Assembly (NCBI RefSeq): GCF_030164425.1
Contig: NZ_JASNJD010000001.1
Span: 310,001 to 374,000 of the forward strand
From: Pseudodonghicola flavimaris
GTDB lineage: Bacteria > Pseudomonadota > Alphaproteobacteria > Rhodobacterales > Rhodobacteraceae
Reading direction: 5' to 3'
Length of the DNA stretch: 64,000 nucleotides
Below are positions 35,207 through 44,500 of this stretch, piece by piece. The notes below the pieces were generated by a model, which worked only from the letters and a program-made list of their open reading frames with translations, was not told where the DNA came from and ran no database searches. Every line of letters begins with the position of its first letter. Positions within the stretch are counted from its first letter, which is position 1. The position numbers and the translations under genes were made by a program.

Positions 35207-36454
35207 TCAGCCCTGCCGGGCGCCGCCCGGCCGGCCCCGCAGGACGATGACCAGCGCGGTCGCCACCGCGAATCCGGCCCCGGCCAGAAAGGTGGCCGAG
35301 GGGCCGAGCCGGTCCCACAACAGCCCGGCGATCACGCTGGCCGCCAGCATCGCGCCGCCGGTGGCGGAATTATACAGCCCGAAGGCCGACCCCCGCAGCG
35401 TTTCGGGCGCATGCTGCGCCACCAGCTTCGACATCAGCCCCTGGGTCAGCGCCATATGCACCCCCCAGAGCCCGAGCCCGACGAAGGTCCAGATCAGGCC
35501 GGGGGCGAAGGCCAGCAGCAGATCGGCGCCCAGCAGCGCGGCCAGGCCGGTCAGCAACAATGTCGTGGGCGCGGCGCTGTCGGACCAGGCCCCGGCCGGA
35601 TAGGCGCCGAGCGCATAGACCACATTCATCGTCACCAGCACCAGCGGCGCCAGCATCAAGGGCAGCCCCTGGTCATGCGCCTTCAGGACCAGAAACGCCT
35701 CGCTGAACCGGGCGAGGGTGAAGAGCACCCCGATCAGCACCAGCCCCCAGAAGGCGGGGCCGAAGCGGCGGATATCGGCCAGCCGGATCGGCGGCGCTCG
35801 GCGCTCGGCCTGCGGTCCCGCGGCACGGTCCTCCACCCCCAGCAGCACACAGGCGACGGCGATCAGCCCGGGCAGGATGGCGACCCAGAAGACCGCGCGC
35901 ATGTTGTCTGAAAACAGCGCCATCAGCGCGATCGCCAGCAGTGGCCCGAGAAAGGCGCCGGCAGTGTCCATCCCCTGGCGCAGCCCGTAGGCGCGGCCGC
36001 GAATCTCCGGCGCCACCACATCGGCGATCAGCGCGTCGCGCGGCGCGCCGCGAATGCCCTTGCCGATCCGGTCGACGAAGCGGGCGGCCAGAACCGGCGC
36101 CGGGGCGGCGGCCAGGGCGAAGAAGGGTTTCGACAGCGCCCCCATCCCATAGCCGATCAGAATCAGCGGTTTGCGCCGGCCGATCCGGTCGGAGAGATAG
36201 CCGGAGAACACCTTGACCAGCGCCGCCGTTGCCTCCGCCACGCCTTCGAGGATACCGACGAAGACCACGCTGGCGCCCAGCGTCGTGGTCAGAAACAGCG
36301 GCAGAAGCGCGTGGATCATCTCTGAGGAGATGTCCATGAACAGGCTCACCAGGCCGAGCGCCCAGATGGTGCGGGGAATGGCCGGCCGCCGTGCGGCCTC
36401 AGGCAGGGGATCCGTCATCACGGGCAGCGGTCCGGTCCAGGGGGTCACGTCCAT
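35207..36454 (-). CDS. MFS transporter
   Basis: A 415-residue major facilitator with about 12 membrane helices. The loop 2-3 motif is GYLSDRIGRRKPLILIGYG near residue 68, and SSEMIHALLPLFLTT near residue 37 is typical of a subfamily of uncharacterised MFS exporters in proteobacteria. It converges on the ABC-F gene with a 15-bp gap. An alternative ATG 12 codons downstream is possible. The substrate is unknown. Confidence 0.9.
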   Translation of the reverse strand: MDVTPWTGPLPVMTDPLPEAARRPAIPRTIWALGLVSLFMDISSEMIHALLPLFLTTTLGASVVFVGILEGVAEATAALVKVFSGYLSDRIGRRKPLILIGYGMGALSKPFFALAAAPAPVLAARFVDRIGKGIRGAPRDALIADVVAPEIRGRAYGLRQGMDTAGAFLGPLLAIALMALFSDNMRAVFWVAILPGLIAVACVLLGVEDRAAGPQAERRAPPIRLADIRRFGPAFWGLVLIGVLFTLARFSEAFLVLKAHDQGLPLMLAPLVLVTMNVVYALGAYPAGAWSDSAAPTTLLLTGLAALLGADLLLAFAPGLIWTFVGLGLWGVHMALTQGLMSKLVAQHAPETLRGSAFGLYNSATGGAMLAASVIAGLLWDRLGPSATFLAGAGFAVATALVIVLRGRPGGARQG

Positions 36455-36583
36455 GACCCTAGATCGCCGCTGCGCCGGGCGCCAGCCGCGCCGGCGCCGG
36501 GCGCGAAGATGTGATTGCCAGGCCGCGACCGGTGCCTCCGCGGCGGGCAGGGACGCAGCCCCGGTGGCGGGGCCGCGCGGGAT

Positions 36584-37339
36584 TCAGCGCATTCGCAGCG
36601 CGCCGTCGATGCGGATCACCTCACCGTTGAGATAGCCCATCTCGACGATGAAGGCGGCGAGGCGGCCGTATTCCTCCGGTCGGCCCAGCCGCGGCGGGTT
36701 CGGCACATCGGCGGCCAGCTGCTGCTGGGCCGTCTCCGGCAGGCCCATCAGCATCGGCGTCAGGAAGATGCCCGGCGCGATCGCCATCACCCGGATGCTG
36801 TCGCGCGACAGGTCACGGGCCATCGGCAGGGTCATGCCGACGATGCCGCCCTTGGAGGCGGCATAGGGCACCTGGCCCTTCTGCCCGTCGAAGGCGGCGA
36901 TCGAGGCGGTGTTGATGATCACCCCGCGCTCGCCATCGGCGTCGGGTGCGTTCTTCGCCATCTCGGCGGCGGCCAGACGGGCGACGTTGAAGCTGCCCAC
37001 CAGGTTCACGTCCACGGTGATCTGGAAGGTGGACAGCGGCAGCGGTCCTTCCTTGCCCAGCGTCTTGCCGACGGTACCGATACCGGCGCAGTTCACCGCG
37101 GCGGTGATCTTGCCCATCTTCTCGACCGCATGGGCGATGGCCTTGGCCACCGACTCGTCGCTGGTCACATCGGTCTGCACGAAATGCCCGCCGATCTCGG
37201 CGGCAACCTTCTCGCCGCGCTCGGCATCGCGGTCGAACAGGGTGACCTGAGCGCCCTGAGAGGCGAAATGGCGCGCGGTGGCCTCGCCCAGACCGGAGGC
37301 GCCACCGGTGATGACCGCGGCGGTTTCACTGAGTTTCAT
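36584..37339 (-). CDS. SDR family 3-hydroxyacyl-CoA dehydrogenase type II-like
   Basis: A 251-residue short-chain dehydrogenase. It has the NAD motif VITGGASGLGEATARHF at residues 9-25, Asp in LFDRDAERG (NAD preference), NCAGIG near 88, the catalytic Ser in NTASIAAFDG near 148, and YAASKGG (Tyr/Lys) near 162. The sequence is closest to HSD10-type 3-hydroxyacyl-CoA dehydrogenases of fatty and branched-chain acid breakdown. A perfect 14-bp palindrome lies 22 bp upstream of the start. Confidence 0.9.
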   Translation of the reverse strand: MKLSETAAVITGGASGLGEATARHFASQGAQVTLFDRDAERGEKVAAEIGGHFVQTDVTSDESVAKAIAHAVEKMGKITAAVNCAGIGTVGKTLGKEGPLPLSTFQITVDVNLVGSFNVARLAAAEMAKNAPDADGERGVIINTASIAAFDGQKGQVPYAASKGGIVGMTLPMARDLSRDSIRVMAIAPGIFLTPMLMGLPETAQQQLAADVPNPPRLGRPEEYGRLAAFIVEMGYLNGEVIRIDGALRMR

Positions 37340-37361
37340 TGCGGGTTCCTCCCCCTCGATA

Positions 37362-37375
37362 TGAACATATGTTCA
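37362..37375. promoter_or_regulatory. Palindromic operator candidate upstream of SDR gene
   Basis: TGAACATATGTTCA is a perfect 14-bp palindrome, centred about 30 bp upstream of the SDR start codon. TetR family regulators of acyl-CoA metabolism often bind palindromes of this size, but no regulator gene is adjacent, so the protein is unknown. Confidence 0.6.
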
Positions 37376-37433
37376 GATAACAGCGCCGAGGGGCCGGGAT
37401 CCAGCCCGCAAATCGCATACGCCACGGCGCGCC

Positions 37434-37492
37434 GCTTCTTCTCTGTGCAAATACTCCCGCCGGAGGCTCCCGCAGGGGACACCTTCGGCAAG
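37434..37492 (-). repeat. Dispersed 3'-UTR two-hairpin element, copy 3
   Basis: On the minus strand it reads GTGTCCCCTGCGGGAGCC, then CCTCCGGCGGGAGTATTT and CAGAGAAGAAG. It follows the tyrS terminator and precedes the SDR gene. The first hairpin is weak in this copy. Confidence 0.65.
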
Positions 37493-37539
37493 GCGCACCG
37501 GACCGGGCGCAACCGCGCGGCTCATCCCCCTAACCGCGA

Positions 37540-37567
37540 AACGCCCCGACCTGGGGGCCGGGGCGTT
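37540..37567 (-). terminator. Terminator after tyrS
   Basis: AACGCCCCG (37540-37548) pairs perfectly with CGGGGCGTT (37559-37567), 27 bp past the tyrS stop. The tail is TTTC on the minus strand. Confidence 0.78.
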
Positions 37568-37594
37568 GCAGACTGTCGCTGTCTCGGGCCGGCA

Positions 37595-38851
37595 TCAGCC
37601 CTTGAGCTGCACCAGCGCATGGCGTTTCTTGCCGGCCGAGAGCTTGACCGGGCTGGCCAGCGCGGCGGCATCCAGCATCAGCCCGGCATCGGTCAGCGGC
37701 GCATCGTCGATGCGGGCGCCGTTCTCGGCGATCAGCCGCTTGGCCTCCTTGCCGGATTTTGCCAGACCCGCCTTCACGATCACCTGCACGATGGAAATGC
37801 CGCCGTCGGCGATCTCATCCGCGCTCAGCTCCAGCGTCGGCAGGTCGTCGCCCACGCCGCCCTTTTCGAAGACCTCCCGCGCGGTGGCTTCTGCCGCCGC
37901 CGCTGCTTCGGCACCGTGCAGCAGGCTCGTCACCTCATTGGCCAGGATGATCTTGGCGGCGTTGATCTCGGAGCCTTCCAGCGCACCCAGCCGGTCGCAT
38001 TCCGCCACCGGCAGCTCGGTATAGAGCTTCATGAACCGGCCGACGTCGGCATCGGTGGTATTGCGCCAGAACTGCCAGAACTCATAGGGGCTCAGCATCT
38101 CGGCGTTCAGCCACATGGCACCGCCCTGGCTCTTGCCCATCTTGCGCCCGTCCGAAGTGGTCAGAAGCGGCGAGGTCAGCCCAAAGATGGTATTGTCCAG
38201 CACCCGGCGCGTCAGGTCGATGCCGTTGACGATATTGCCCCATTGGTCCGACCCGCCCATCTGCAGCACGCAGCCGTAGCGGCGGTTCAGCTCCAGGAAG
38301 TCATAGGCCTGCAGGATCATGTAGTTGAATTCGAGGAAGGACAGCGACTGTTCGCGGTCGAGCCGCGATTTCACGCTCTCGAAGCTCAGCATCCGGTTGA
38401 CGCTGAAGTGGCGGCCGATGTCGCGCAGGAACTCCAGATAGTTCAGGTCGTCCAGCCATTCGGCGTTGTTCAGCATCATCGCGCCATTCGGCCCGTCGCC
38501 ATAGGAGAGGTATTTGGCGAAGACCTGCTTCATGCCGCTGATATTGGCGTCGATCTGCTCCGGGCTCAGCAGAGGCCGCTCGTCCGAGCGGAAGCTCGGG
38601 TCGCCGACCTTGGTGGTGCCGCCGCCCATCAGGGTGATCGGCCGATGCCCGGTCTTCTGCAGCCAGCGCAGCATCATGATGTTCAGCAGATGGCCCACGT
38701 GCAGCGACTGCGCCGTGGCGTCATACCCGATATAGGCCGTCACCACGCCCGAGGTCAGCGCGTCATCGAGCCCCTCGTAATCGGTGCAGTCGGCCAGATA
38801 GCCGCGTTCCATCATCACCTGCAGGAAGTCGGATTTGGGATGGTATGTCAT
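37595..38851 (-). CDS. tyrS: Tyrosyl-tRNA synthetase
   Basis: A 418-residue class I synthetase. It has the HIGH-type motif [10 protein letters not shown] near residue 49, the Tyr-binding [14 protein letters not shown] near 182-195 and [11 protein letters not shown], the KMSKS-type motif [10 protein letters not shown] near 238, and an S4 RNA-binding domain at the C-terminus ([17 protein letters not shown]). The ATG at 38851 follows GAGG; the 17 codons before it are not conserved-looking. It diverges from anmK. Confidence 0.97.
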   Translation of the reverse strand: MTYHPKSDFLQVMMERGYLADCTDYEGLDDALTSGVVTAYIGYDATAQSLHVGHLLNIMMLRWLQKTGHRPITLMGGGTTKVGDPSFRSDERPLLSPEQIDANISGMKQVFAKYLSYGDGPNGAMMLNNAEWLDDLNYLEFLRDIGRHFSVNRMLSFESVKSRLDREQSLSFLEFNYMILQAYDFLELNRRYGCVLQMGGSDQWGNIVNGIDLTRRVLDNTIFGLTSPLLTTSDGRKMGKSQGGAMWLNAEMLSPYEFWQFWRNTTDADVGRFMKLYTELPVAECDRLGALEGSEINAAKIILANEVTSLLHGAEAAAAAEATAREVFEKGGVGDDLPTLELSADEIADGGISIVQVIVKAGLAKSGKEAKRLIAENGARIDDAPLTDAGLMLDAAALASPVKLSAGKKRHALVQLKG

Positions 38852-38913
38852 GGCTTGCCTCGGGGTTGATTTGCGGGGAGTGTATAGGCGGCAGTGACAC
38901 AAAGGAAAAGGCC

Positions 38914-40026
38914 ATGAATAAGGCCGGCAGGACAGGCGCCCCGATGCGGGCGCTTGGGGCGATGAGCGGAACCTCTCTCGACGGTGTGGATGCGGCGGTG
39001 GTGGAGACCGACGGACGGCGGATCCTGGGGTTCGGCCAGACCGGCTATCGGCCCTATTCCGAGGCGGAGCGGGCGGTGCTGCACGCCGGGCTCGGCCACT
39101 GGGCGGGGCCTGCGGCCGAGGCGGCGGGGCGCGTTGTCGATGCCGCCCATGCCGCGCTGCTGGCGGAGTTCGAGGGCGTCGATATCGTCGGTTATCACGG
39201 CCAGACCCTGGCGCATGAACCGAAGGGGCGCGGCACCTGCCAGGTCGGCGACGGCGCCGCGCTGGCCGAGGCCCTGGGTGTGCCGGTGGTCTGGGACTTC
39301 CGCTCAGACGACGTGGCGCTGGGGGGCGAAGGGGCGCCGCTGGCCCCGTTTTTCCATTTCGCCTGCGCCAAGTGGATCGGCGCGACGGAGCCGCTCTGCT
39401 TTCTCAACCTCGGCGGGGTGGGCAATATCACCTATGTCGATCCCGCCTTCGAGGCGCCGGAGGAGGCGGGGGCGTTGCTGGCCTTCGATACCGGCCCGGC
39501 CAATGCGCCGATCAACGATCTGATGCAGGCGCGTCTCGGGCTGGCGATGGACGAGGGCGGACGGCTCGCCGCCCGGGGGCAGGTGGAGGAGGGCGCGCTG
39601 GAGCTGTTCCTGGCCGAACCCTATTTCGCCCGCATGCCACCCAAATCGCTCGATCGCAACGATTTCGCCGAGATGATCGGCCTCGTCGGCGAACTGAGCG
39701 ATGCCGATGCGGTGGCGACCCTGACCGGCATGTGCGCCGCCGGGGTGTTGCAGGGCATGGAACATTGTCCGCGCCCGCCGGCACGGCTGTTGGTCACCGG
39801 CGGCGGCCGTCACAACCCGGTGTTGATGGAGATGCTGCAGGTGGCGCTCGATTGCCCGGTGGATCCGGTGGAGACCGTCGGGCTCGACGGCGACATGCTG
39901 GAAGCCCAGGCGTTCGCCTATCTCGCGGTGCGGGTGGCCTATGGCATGGCGACCTCCTGCCCCGGTACCACCGGGGTGCGCGCGCTGGTTGGCGGCGGTG
40001 TGCTGAGCCGGCCGGAGCGGGATTAG
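38914..40026 (+). CDS. anmK: Anhydro-N-acetylmuramic acid kinase
   Basis: A 370-residue sugar kinase that phosphorylates anhydroMurNAc during murein recycling. It shows the ATPase-fold start [19 protein letters not shown] near residue 14-32, [11 protein letters not shown] near 168, [13 protein letters not shown] near 188-200 (catalytic Asp) and the phosphate-binding [11 protein letters not shown] near 288. The start follows AAAGGAAAAGG. It belongs with nagZ at 23.1 kb in the same pathway. A repeat element follows the stop directly. Confidence 0.95.
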   Translation: MNKAGRTGAPMRALGAMSGTSLDGVDAAVVETDGRRILGFGQTGYRPYSEAERAVLHAGLGHWAGPAAEAAGRVVDAAHAALLAEFEGVDIVGYHGQTLAHEPKGRGTCQVGDGAALAEALGVPVVWDFRSDDVALGGEGAPLAPFFHFACAKWIGATEPLCFLNLGGVGNITYVDPAFEAPEEAGALLAFDTGPANAPINDLMQARLGLAMDEGGRLAARGQVEEGALELFLAEPYFARMPPKSLDRNDFAEMIGLVGELSDADAVATLTGMCAAGVLQGMEHCPRPPARLLVTGGGRHNPVLMEMLQVALDCPVDPVETVGLDGDMLEAQAFAYLAVRVAYGMATSCPGTTGVRALVGGGVLSRPERD

Positions 40027-40085
40027 GGGGTGCTGCCCCCGCCTCCTGCTGAGACGCCCCCGGGATGTTCGGAGCCAGGACAAGA
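40027..40085 (+). repeat. Dispersed 3'-UTR two-hairpin element, copy 4
   Basis: Beginning right at the anmK stop it reads GGGGTGCTGCCCC (hairpin), GCCTCCTGCTGAGAC, then GCCCCCGGGATGTT and a GAGCCAGGACAAGA end. Confidence 0.68.
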
Positions 40086-40193
40086 GCCGGGGTGAGCGGC
40101 GCAGGAACAAACAGTCCAGTGGATCGTTTCAGCCGCGATCGGACACATCCCCGGCGCGGCGCCGACCGGACACATCCCGGAAAGGCCGGGGGA

Positions 40194-40616
40194 TCAGCCG
40201 CGCGGGATGTCGAACTCTGGCGCCGCGAGGGTGAAGCCGGCGAAGTCGAAGCCGGGGGACACGGTGCAGGAGACCAGCGTATAGGCCCCGGTGCTGCGGG
40301 CCGCCTGCCAGTGATGCTCCGGCACGATCAGATGCGGTCGGCCCTCGGTCAGATCGGGGCTGAGCAGATGGTCGCGCGCCGGGCCGGTTTCATCCGGGCT
40401 GATCGACAGCACCAGCGGTGCGCCTCTGTGGTAATGCCAGATCTCGGTGGCATCGACCCGGTGCCAGTGGCTGGCCTCGCCCTCCGCCAGCAGAAAGTAG
40501 ATGCAGGTGCCGCTGCCGCGTCCCTCTGGCGTCGCGGCGCGCCAGGTTTCGCGGAACCAGCCGCCCTCGGGATGGCGCTCCAGCGCCAGCTCTCTGATGA
40601 TATCGTCCGCGGTCAT
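40194..40616 (-). CDS. Cupin domain protein (DUF985)
   Basis: A 140-residue single-domain cupin of the DUF985 group. The metal-binding region is [19 protein letters not shown] near residues 51-69, with three His and one Glu in the usual pattern; [12 protein letters not shown] near the N-terminus and [17 protein letters not shown] at the C-terminus are also family landmarks. The function of DUF985 proteins is unknown; some are treated as sugar- or metal-binding. It diverges from selO. Confidence 0.9.
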   Translation of the reverse strand: MTADDIIRELALERHPEGGWFRETWRAATPEGRGSGTCIYFLLAEGEASHWHRVDATEIWHYHRGAPLVLSISPDETGPARDHLLSPDLTEGRPHLIVPEHHWQAARSTGAYTLVSCTVSPGFDFAGFTLAAPEFDIPRG

Positions 40617-40686
40617 GGCGCCGATTATGCCCGGGCCGCGCTGCGGAGGCTATGGCAATCTGGCCAGCGCGGGTTATCTAGGGGAC

Positions 40687-42105
40687 ATGAGCCTGCATAT
40701 CCCCTTCGACAACAGTTTCGCCCGGTTGCCGGGCACGTTTTTCACCGCCCAGCGGCCGCAGCCGGTGGCGGCGCCGCGGCTGGTCGCCTTCAATACCGAT
40801 CTGGCGCGGCTGCTGGGGATCGATCCCGGCACGGCGGAGGAGCAAGCCGAGGTCTTCGCCGGCAACCGGCTGCCCGAGGGGGCGGCGCCGCTGGCGCAGG
40901 TCTATGCCGGGCATCAATTCGGCCAGTATAACCCGCAGCTGGGCGACGGCCGTGCGGTTCTGCTGGGCGAGGTGGTGGACCGGGACGGGACCCGCCGCGA
41001 TATTCAGTTGAAGGGGGCGGGGCGGACGCCCTATTCCCGGGGCGGCGACGGCCGCGCCTGGCTGGGGCCGGTGCTGCGCGAATATGTCGTCTCCGAAGCC
41101 ATGCATGCTCTGGGCATCCCCACCACCCGCGCGCTCGCCGCGGTGGAGACCGGAGAGATCATCCTGCGCGACGGGCCAAGGCCCGGTGCGGTGCTGACCC
41201 GGGTCGCGGCCAGTCACCTGCGGGTGGGCAGCTTCCAGTTCTTCGCCGCGCGCGGCGATCTCGACAGCCTGTCCCGGCTGACCGACTATGCCATCGCCCG
41301 GCATTATCCCGGGGCGGCGGGGCCGATGGGGCTGTTGCGGGCGGTCTGCGCGGCCCAGGCCGGTTTGGTGGCACAGTGGATGGCGGTGGGCTTCATCCAC
41401 GGGGTGATGAACACCGACAATGCCGCGATCTCCGGCGAGACCATCGATTACGGGCCCTGCGCCTTTCTCGACACCTATCATCCGCAGACGGTCTACAGCT
41501 CGATCGACCGCTATGGTCGCTATGCCTATGACCGCCAGCCCGATATCGCGGTCTGGAACATGGCGCAGCTCGCCACCGCGCTGTTGCAGCAGATGGAGGA
41601 TCGCGAGGCGGCGGTGGAGGAGGCGACCGAGATCGTCCACGCGATGCCGACGCAGATCCATGCCGCATGGCTCACCCGGTTCCGGGCCAAGCTGGCGCTC
41701 GCCGACGCGCAGGAGGGGGACGCGGCGCTGATTTCTGAACTGCTGGCGCGGATGGCCGCCAACCAGGCGGATTTCACCAACAGTTTCCGCGCCTTGGGCA
41801 GGCCGGAGGCGCGCGATCAGTTCACCGACCCCACCGCCTATGACACCTGGGAGGCCGAGTGGCGCGCTCGCCGCCGGGGACAGCCCGACCCGTTGCCGCT
41901 GATCGCGGCGGCCAATCCCGCCATCATCCCGCGCAACCACCGCATCGAACAGATGATCGAGGCGGCGGTGGCGGGCGATTACGCCCCCTTCGCGCGGCTC
42001 TCCACGGCGCTCTCCACCCCCTTCGACGATCAGCCGGGGGCCGCGGATCTGTGCCGCCCGCCGCTGCCGGACGAGGTGGTGGAGGCGACCTTCTGCGGCA
42101 CCTGA
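40687..42105 (+). CDS. selO: Protein adenylyltransferase SelO (YdiU)
   Basis: A 472-residue pseudokinase that transfers AMP to proteins. Landmarks are [20 protein letters not shown] near residues 76-95, [20 protein letters not shown] near 104-123 (the inverted nucleotide-binding site), [20 protein letters not shown] near 238-257 (metal Asn/Asp) and the C-terminal TFCGT. The Cys third from the end stands where animal SELENOO has selenocysteine. ATG 40687 is preferred because SelO homology ([10 protein letters not shown]) starts a few codons later. Confidence 0.95.
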   Translation: MSLHIPFDNSFARLPGTFFTAQRPQPVAAPRLVAFNTDLARLLGIDPGTAEEQAEVFAGNRLPEGAAPLAQVYAGHQFGQYNPQLGDGRAVLLGEVVDRDGTRRDIQLKGAGRTPYSRGGDGRAWLGPVLREYVVSEAMHALGIPTTRALAAVETGEIILRDGPRPGAVLTRVAASHLRVGSFQFFAARGDLDSLSRLTDYAIARHYPGAAGPMGLLRAVCAAQAGLVAQWMAVGFIHGVMNTDNAAISGETIDYGPCAFLDTYHPQTVYSSIDRYGRYAYDRQPDIAVWNMAQLATALLQQMEDREAAVEEATEIVHAMPTQIHAAWLTRFRAKLALADAQEGDAALISELLARMAANQADFTNSFRALGRPEARDQFTDPTAYDTWEAEWRARRRGQPDPLPLIAAANPAIIPRNHRIEQMIEAAVAGDYAPFARLSTALSTPFDDQPGAADLCRPPLPDEVVEATFCGT

Positions 42106-42122
42106 TCCCGCGTGGCACGCCC

Positions 42123-42186
42123 TTCGATCTGGCAAAAATATCCCGGGGGAGGGCGTGCGGAGCACACCCGGGGGCAGCGCCCCCCC
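42123..42186 (-). repeat. Dispersed 3'-UTR two-hairpin element, copy 5
   Basis: It abuts the stop of the DMT transporter gene. On the minus strand it reads GGGGGGCGCTGCCCCC (hairpin 1), GGGTGTGCTCCGCACGCCC (hairpin 2), then TCCCCCGGGATATTTTTG and CCAG. Confidence 0.75.
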
Positions 42187-43079
42187 TATCCCGGCCGCGC
42201 CGCCGGCACCCGGTTGATCAGCACGATCCCGGTGGCCACCAGCGCCAGCGCCCCCCAGATGCCGGGCCCGACCTGTTCGCCCAGCAGAAGCCAGCCGAGG
42301 GCAACGGCGAAGACCGGCGACAGAAAGCTGAAGGAGGCCACCGCCGAGGCGGTGTAGATCGTCAGCAGGTGAAACCAGAGCAGAAAGCCCAGGCTGACGA
42401 CGCAGATCCCCTGAAACCACAGCCCGGCCCAATGCAGCGCCGTCGGTGCCCGCAGCCCCTCGCCGATCAGGGCGGCGGCGATCAGCATCACCGGCGCGGA
42501 GACGGCGACCTGAAAGAACAGCTGGACCGAGGGCGAGACCTGCGCCAGCGGCGTCGCCCGGGTGATCATCACGATCGCCGCCCAGCCCAGTGTCGCCGCC
42601 AGTGCCAGGCTGTCGCCCAGCAGGCTGGCCGCACCCTGGCTGCGGTCGGCCATGGCCAGCGCCACCCCGGCCAGCGCCAGCGCCATGCCGGCCATCCGCG
42701 CTCCGCTCAGCCGCTCGCCCGGCAGCCAGAGGTGCGCGGCAAGCCCGAGCCAGACCGGCATCGAGTAGAAGATGACCGAGGCGCGCGACACCGTGGTGTG
42801 ATCCAGCGCGACGAACAGCGCCATGAACTCGAAACCGAAGACGGCGCCGCTGATCAGACCCCAGAGCAGGGCACCGCGCGGCAGGCGCAGCGGCACCCGG
42901 CGCAGTACGATCCAGATCAGCAGCACCATGGCCGCGATCGCCGACCGCAGGCCGGCCTGGAACACCGGGGCGAGTCCGCCCGAGGTGACCTTGATCACCA
43001 CCTGGTTGAAGGCGAGCAGCAGGGCGAACCCGGTCAGGGTCGCCGCCCCGAGCGGATCGATTGCACGTTTGTCTCCCAT
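42186..43079 (-). CDS. EamA/DMT superfamily transporter
   Basis: A 297-residue protein with ten hydrophobic helices in two EamA halves (second half from about residue 150, LLGDSLALAATLGWAAIVMITR). The first half has FNQVVIKVTSGGLAPVFQAGLR near the start, usual for metabolite exporters. The ATG at 43079 is chosen because the upstream part of the frame is hydrophilic and Cys/Arg-rich; ATG 43127 is an alternative. The substrate is unknown. Confidence 0.87.
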   Translation of the reverse strand: MGDKRAIDPLGAATLTGFALLLAFNQVVIKVTSGGLAPVFQAGLRSAIAAMVLLIWIVLRRVPLRLPRGALLWGLISGAVFGFEFMALFVALDHTTVSRASVIFYSMPVWLGLAAHLWLPGERLSGARMAGMALALAGVALAMADRSQGAASLLGDSLALAATLGWAAIVMITRATPLAQVSPSVQLFFQVAVSAPVMLIAAALIGEGLRAPTALHWAGLWFQGICVVSLGFLLWFHLLTIYTASAVASFSFLSPVFAVALGWLLLGEQVGPGIWGALALVATGIVLINRVPAARPG

Positions 43080-43243
43080 GCCGCGCACTCGATCCAGCGC
43101 GGCCGGCTTTGTCAAGGTCTGTCGCATCGGCGCGGCGCGGCTCCCGGTCACGGGCTCTCGGCAAAGGATCGCACGCGGGGCTTGCGCCGCGCCGCAGCAT
43201 CGGCACAATCGCAGGCAACGCGCCACTTCTCACTGCCGGTTCC

Positions 43244-43969
43244 ATGCCCGATCCCGTCAAGCTGCGCCTGGCCAGCTACAACATCCAGAAATGCGTCGGC
43301 CTCGATCTGCGCCGGCTGCCGCGCCGCACCCTGCAGGTGGTCGACCGGCTGGGCGCCGACATCGTGGTGCTGCAGGAGGCCGACAAGCGCCTGCCGCCGC
43401 GTCCCGCCGCGCTGCCGCATTTCGTGCTGGAGGAGGCCGGCTGGCAGATTGCCGATCTCGGCGGCGCCGGATCGCTGGGCTGGCACGGCAATGCGATCAT
43501 CTGGCGCGGCAGCGGGCTGCGGCTGACCGGCAAGGGGCATTTGCCGCTTCCGGGGCTGGAGCCGCGCGGCGCGGTCTGGGTCAGTTTCGACGGCCCCTTC
43601 GGACCGCTGCGGGTGGTTGGGATGCATCTGGGGCTGGTCGCCCGCTATCGCTACCGGCAAGTGCAGCAGGTGCTGCAGGACTGCGCCCGCATGCCGGCGA
43701 TGCCCACGGTCTGGGCCGGCGATTTCAACGAATGGTCGACCCAGCCGGTGCTGGACCGGATCGCGCCGCAGATGCGGTTCCTGCCTCCGCGCCCGAGCTT
43801 CCCGGCGCCACGCCCGCTGGGCCCGCTCGACCGGATCGCCCTGGGCCCGGGGCTGCGGGCGGCGGCGCATGGGCTCTATGAGGATCAGCCGGCGCGGATC
43901 GCCTCGGATCACCTGCCGATCTGGGCCGATCTGCTGTGCGATCGGGCCGATCTGGGCAGCGCCGGCTAG
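43244..43969 (+). CDS. Endonuclease/exonuclease/phosphatase family protein
   Basis: A 241-residue metal-dependent phosphoesterase fold. It shows LASYNIQKCVGLDLRR near residues 9-24 (Asn), VVLQEADKRLPPR near 41-53 (Glu), VVGMHLGLVARYRYRQ near 124-139 (His), VWAGDFNEWST near 155-165 (Asp/Asn), and the final IASDHLPIWADL (Asp-His). It may be a nuclease or a phosphodiesterase. The start at 43244 is where the fold begins. It diverges from the transporter gene. Confidence 0.87.
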   Translation: MPDPVKLRLASYNIQKCVGLDLRRLPRRTLQVVDRLGADIVVLQEADKRLPPRPAALPHFVLEEAGWQIADLGGAGSLGWHGNAIIWRGSGLRLTGKGHLPLPGLEPRGAVWVSFDGPFGPLRVVGMHLGLVARYRYRQVQQVLQDCARMPAMPTVWAGDFNEWSTQPVLDRIAPQMRFLPPRPSFPAPRPLGPLDRIALGPGLRAAAHGLYEDQPARIASDHLPIWADLLCDRADLGSAG

Positions 43970-43984
43970 CCGCAGCCGAGAGGG

Positions 43985-44044
43985 CGTTTTTCCGGCTGCA
44001 AATATCCCGGGGGAGGCTCCGCAGGAGCCGGGGGCAGCGCCCCC
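43985..44044 (-). repeat. Dispersed 3'-UTR two-hairpin element, copy 6 (best conserved)
   Basis: On the minus strand it reads GGGGGCGCTGCCCCC (perfect hairpin), GGCTCCTGCGGAGCC (perfect hairpin), TCCCCCGGGATATTTGCAG and CCGGAAAAACG. It lies 33 bp past the Fur gene stop, between convergent genes. Confidence 0.8.
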
Positions 44045-44077
44045 GATCCCCATCGTCACCTCTCGGGACGGCGCGGC

Positions 44078-44500
44078 TCAGGGCTTCGGCGTCGTCTTTC
44101 GCGGCACGCCGTAAAGCTCCATGCGGTGACCGCGCAGCTCATAGCCGAGCTTGGCGGCGATCTTCTCCTGCAGCGCCTCGATCTCGGGGTCGACGAATTC
44201 GATCACCTCGCCGGTGCTCAGGTCGATCAGGTGGTCGTGATGATCGCGTTCGGCATCCTCATAGCGGGCCCGGCCATCGCCGAATTCCAGCCGCTCCAGT
44301 ATCCCCGATTCCTCGAACAGCTTCACCGTCCGGTAGACGGTGGCGATCGAGATGCCGGGGTCGATGGCGCTGGCGCGGGCGTGCAGCTCCTCGGCATCGG
44401 GGTGGTCGTCGCTTTCCTCCAGCACGCGGGCGATGGTGCGGCGCGGTCCGGTCATGCGCAGCCCCCTGGCCTCGCAGCGGGCAAGGATGGTTTCGGTCAT
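44078..44500 (-). CDS. fur: Fur family transcriptional regulator (Mur-like)
   Basis: A 140-residue metal-responsive repressor. Its winged helix includes GLRMTGPRRTIARVLEES near residue 13 and PGISIATVYRTVKLFEESG near residues 47-65. The metal-site region is ERDHHDHLIDLSTGEVIEF near 87-105. There is no CxxC zinc site, as in alphaproteobacterial Fur/Mur. In this group the protein often senses manganese (Mur) while Irr and RirA sense iron, so metal choice is uncertain. ATG 44500 is preferred for its GGAACC site; ATG 44512 is possible. Confidence 0.87.
   Translation of the reverse strand: MTETILARCEARGLRMTGPRRTIARVLEESDDHPDAEELHARASAIDPGISIATVYRTVKLFEESGILERLEFGDGRARYEDAERDHHDHLIDLSTGEVIEFVDPEIEALQEKIAAKLGYELRGHRMELYGVPRKTTPKP

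Noticed and set aside
40678-43260. An 860-codon minus-strand frame through selO and the DMT transporter gene
   Set aside because: It is antisense to selO and out of frame with the transporter. Both of those have clear domain motifs.
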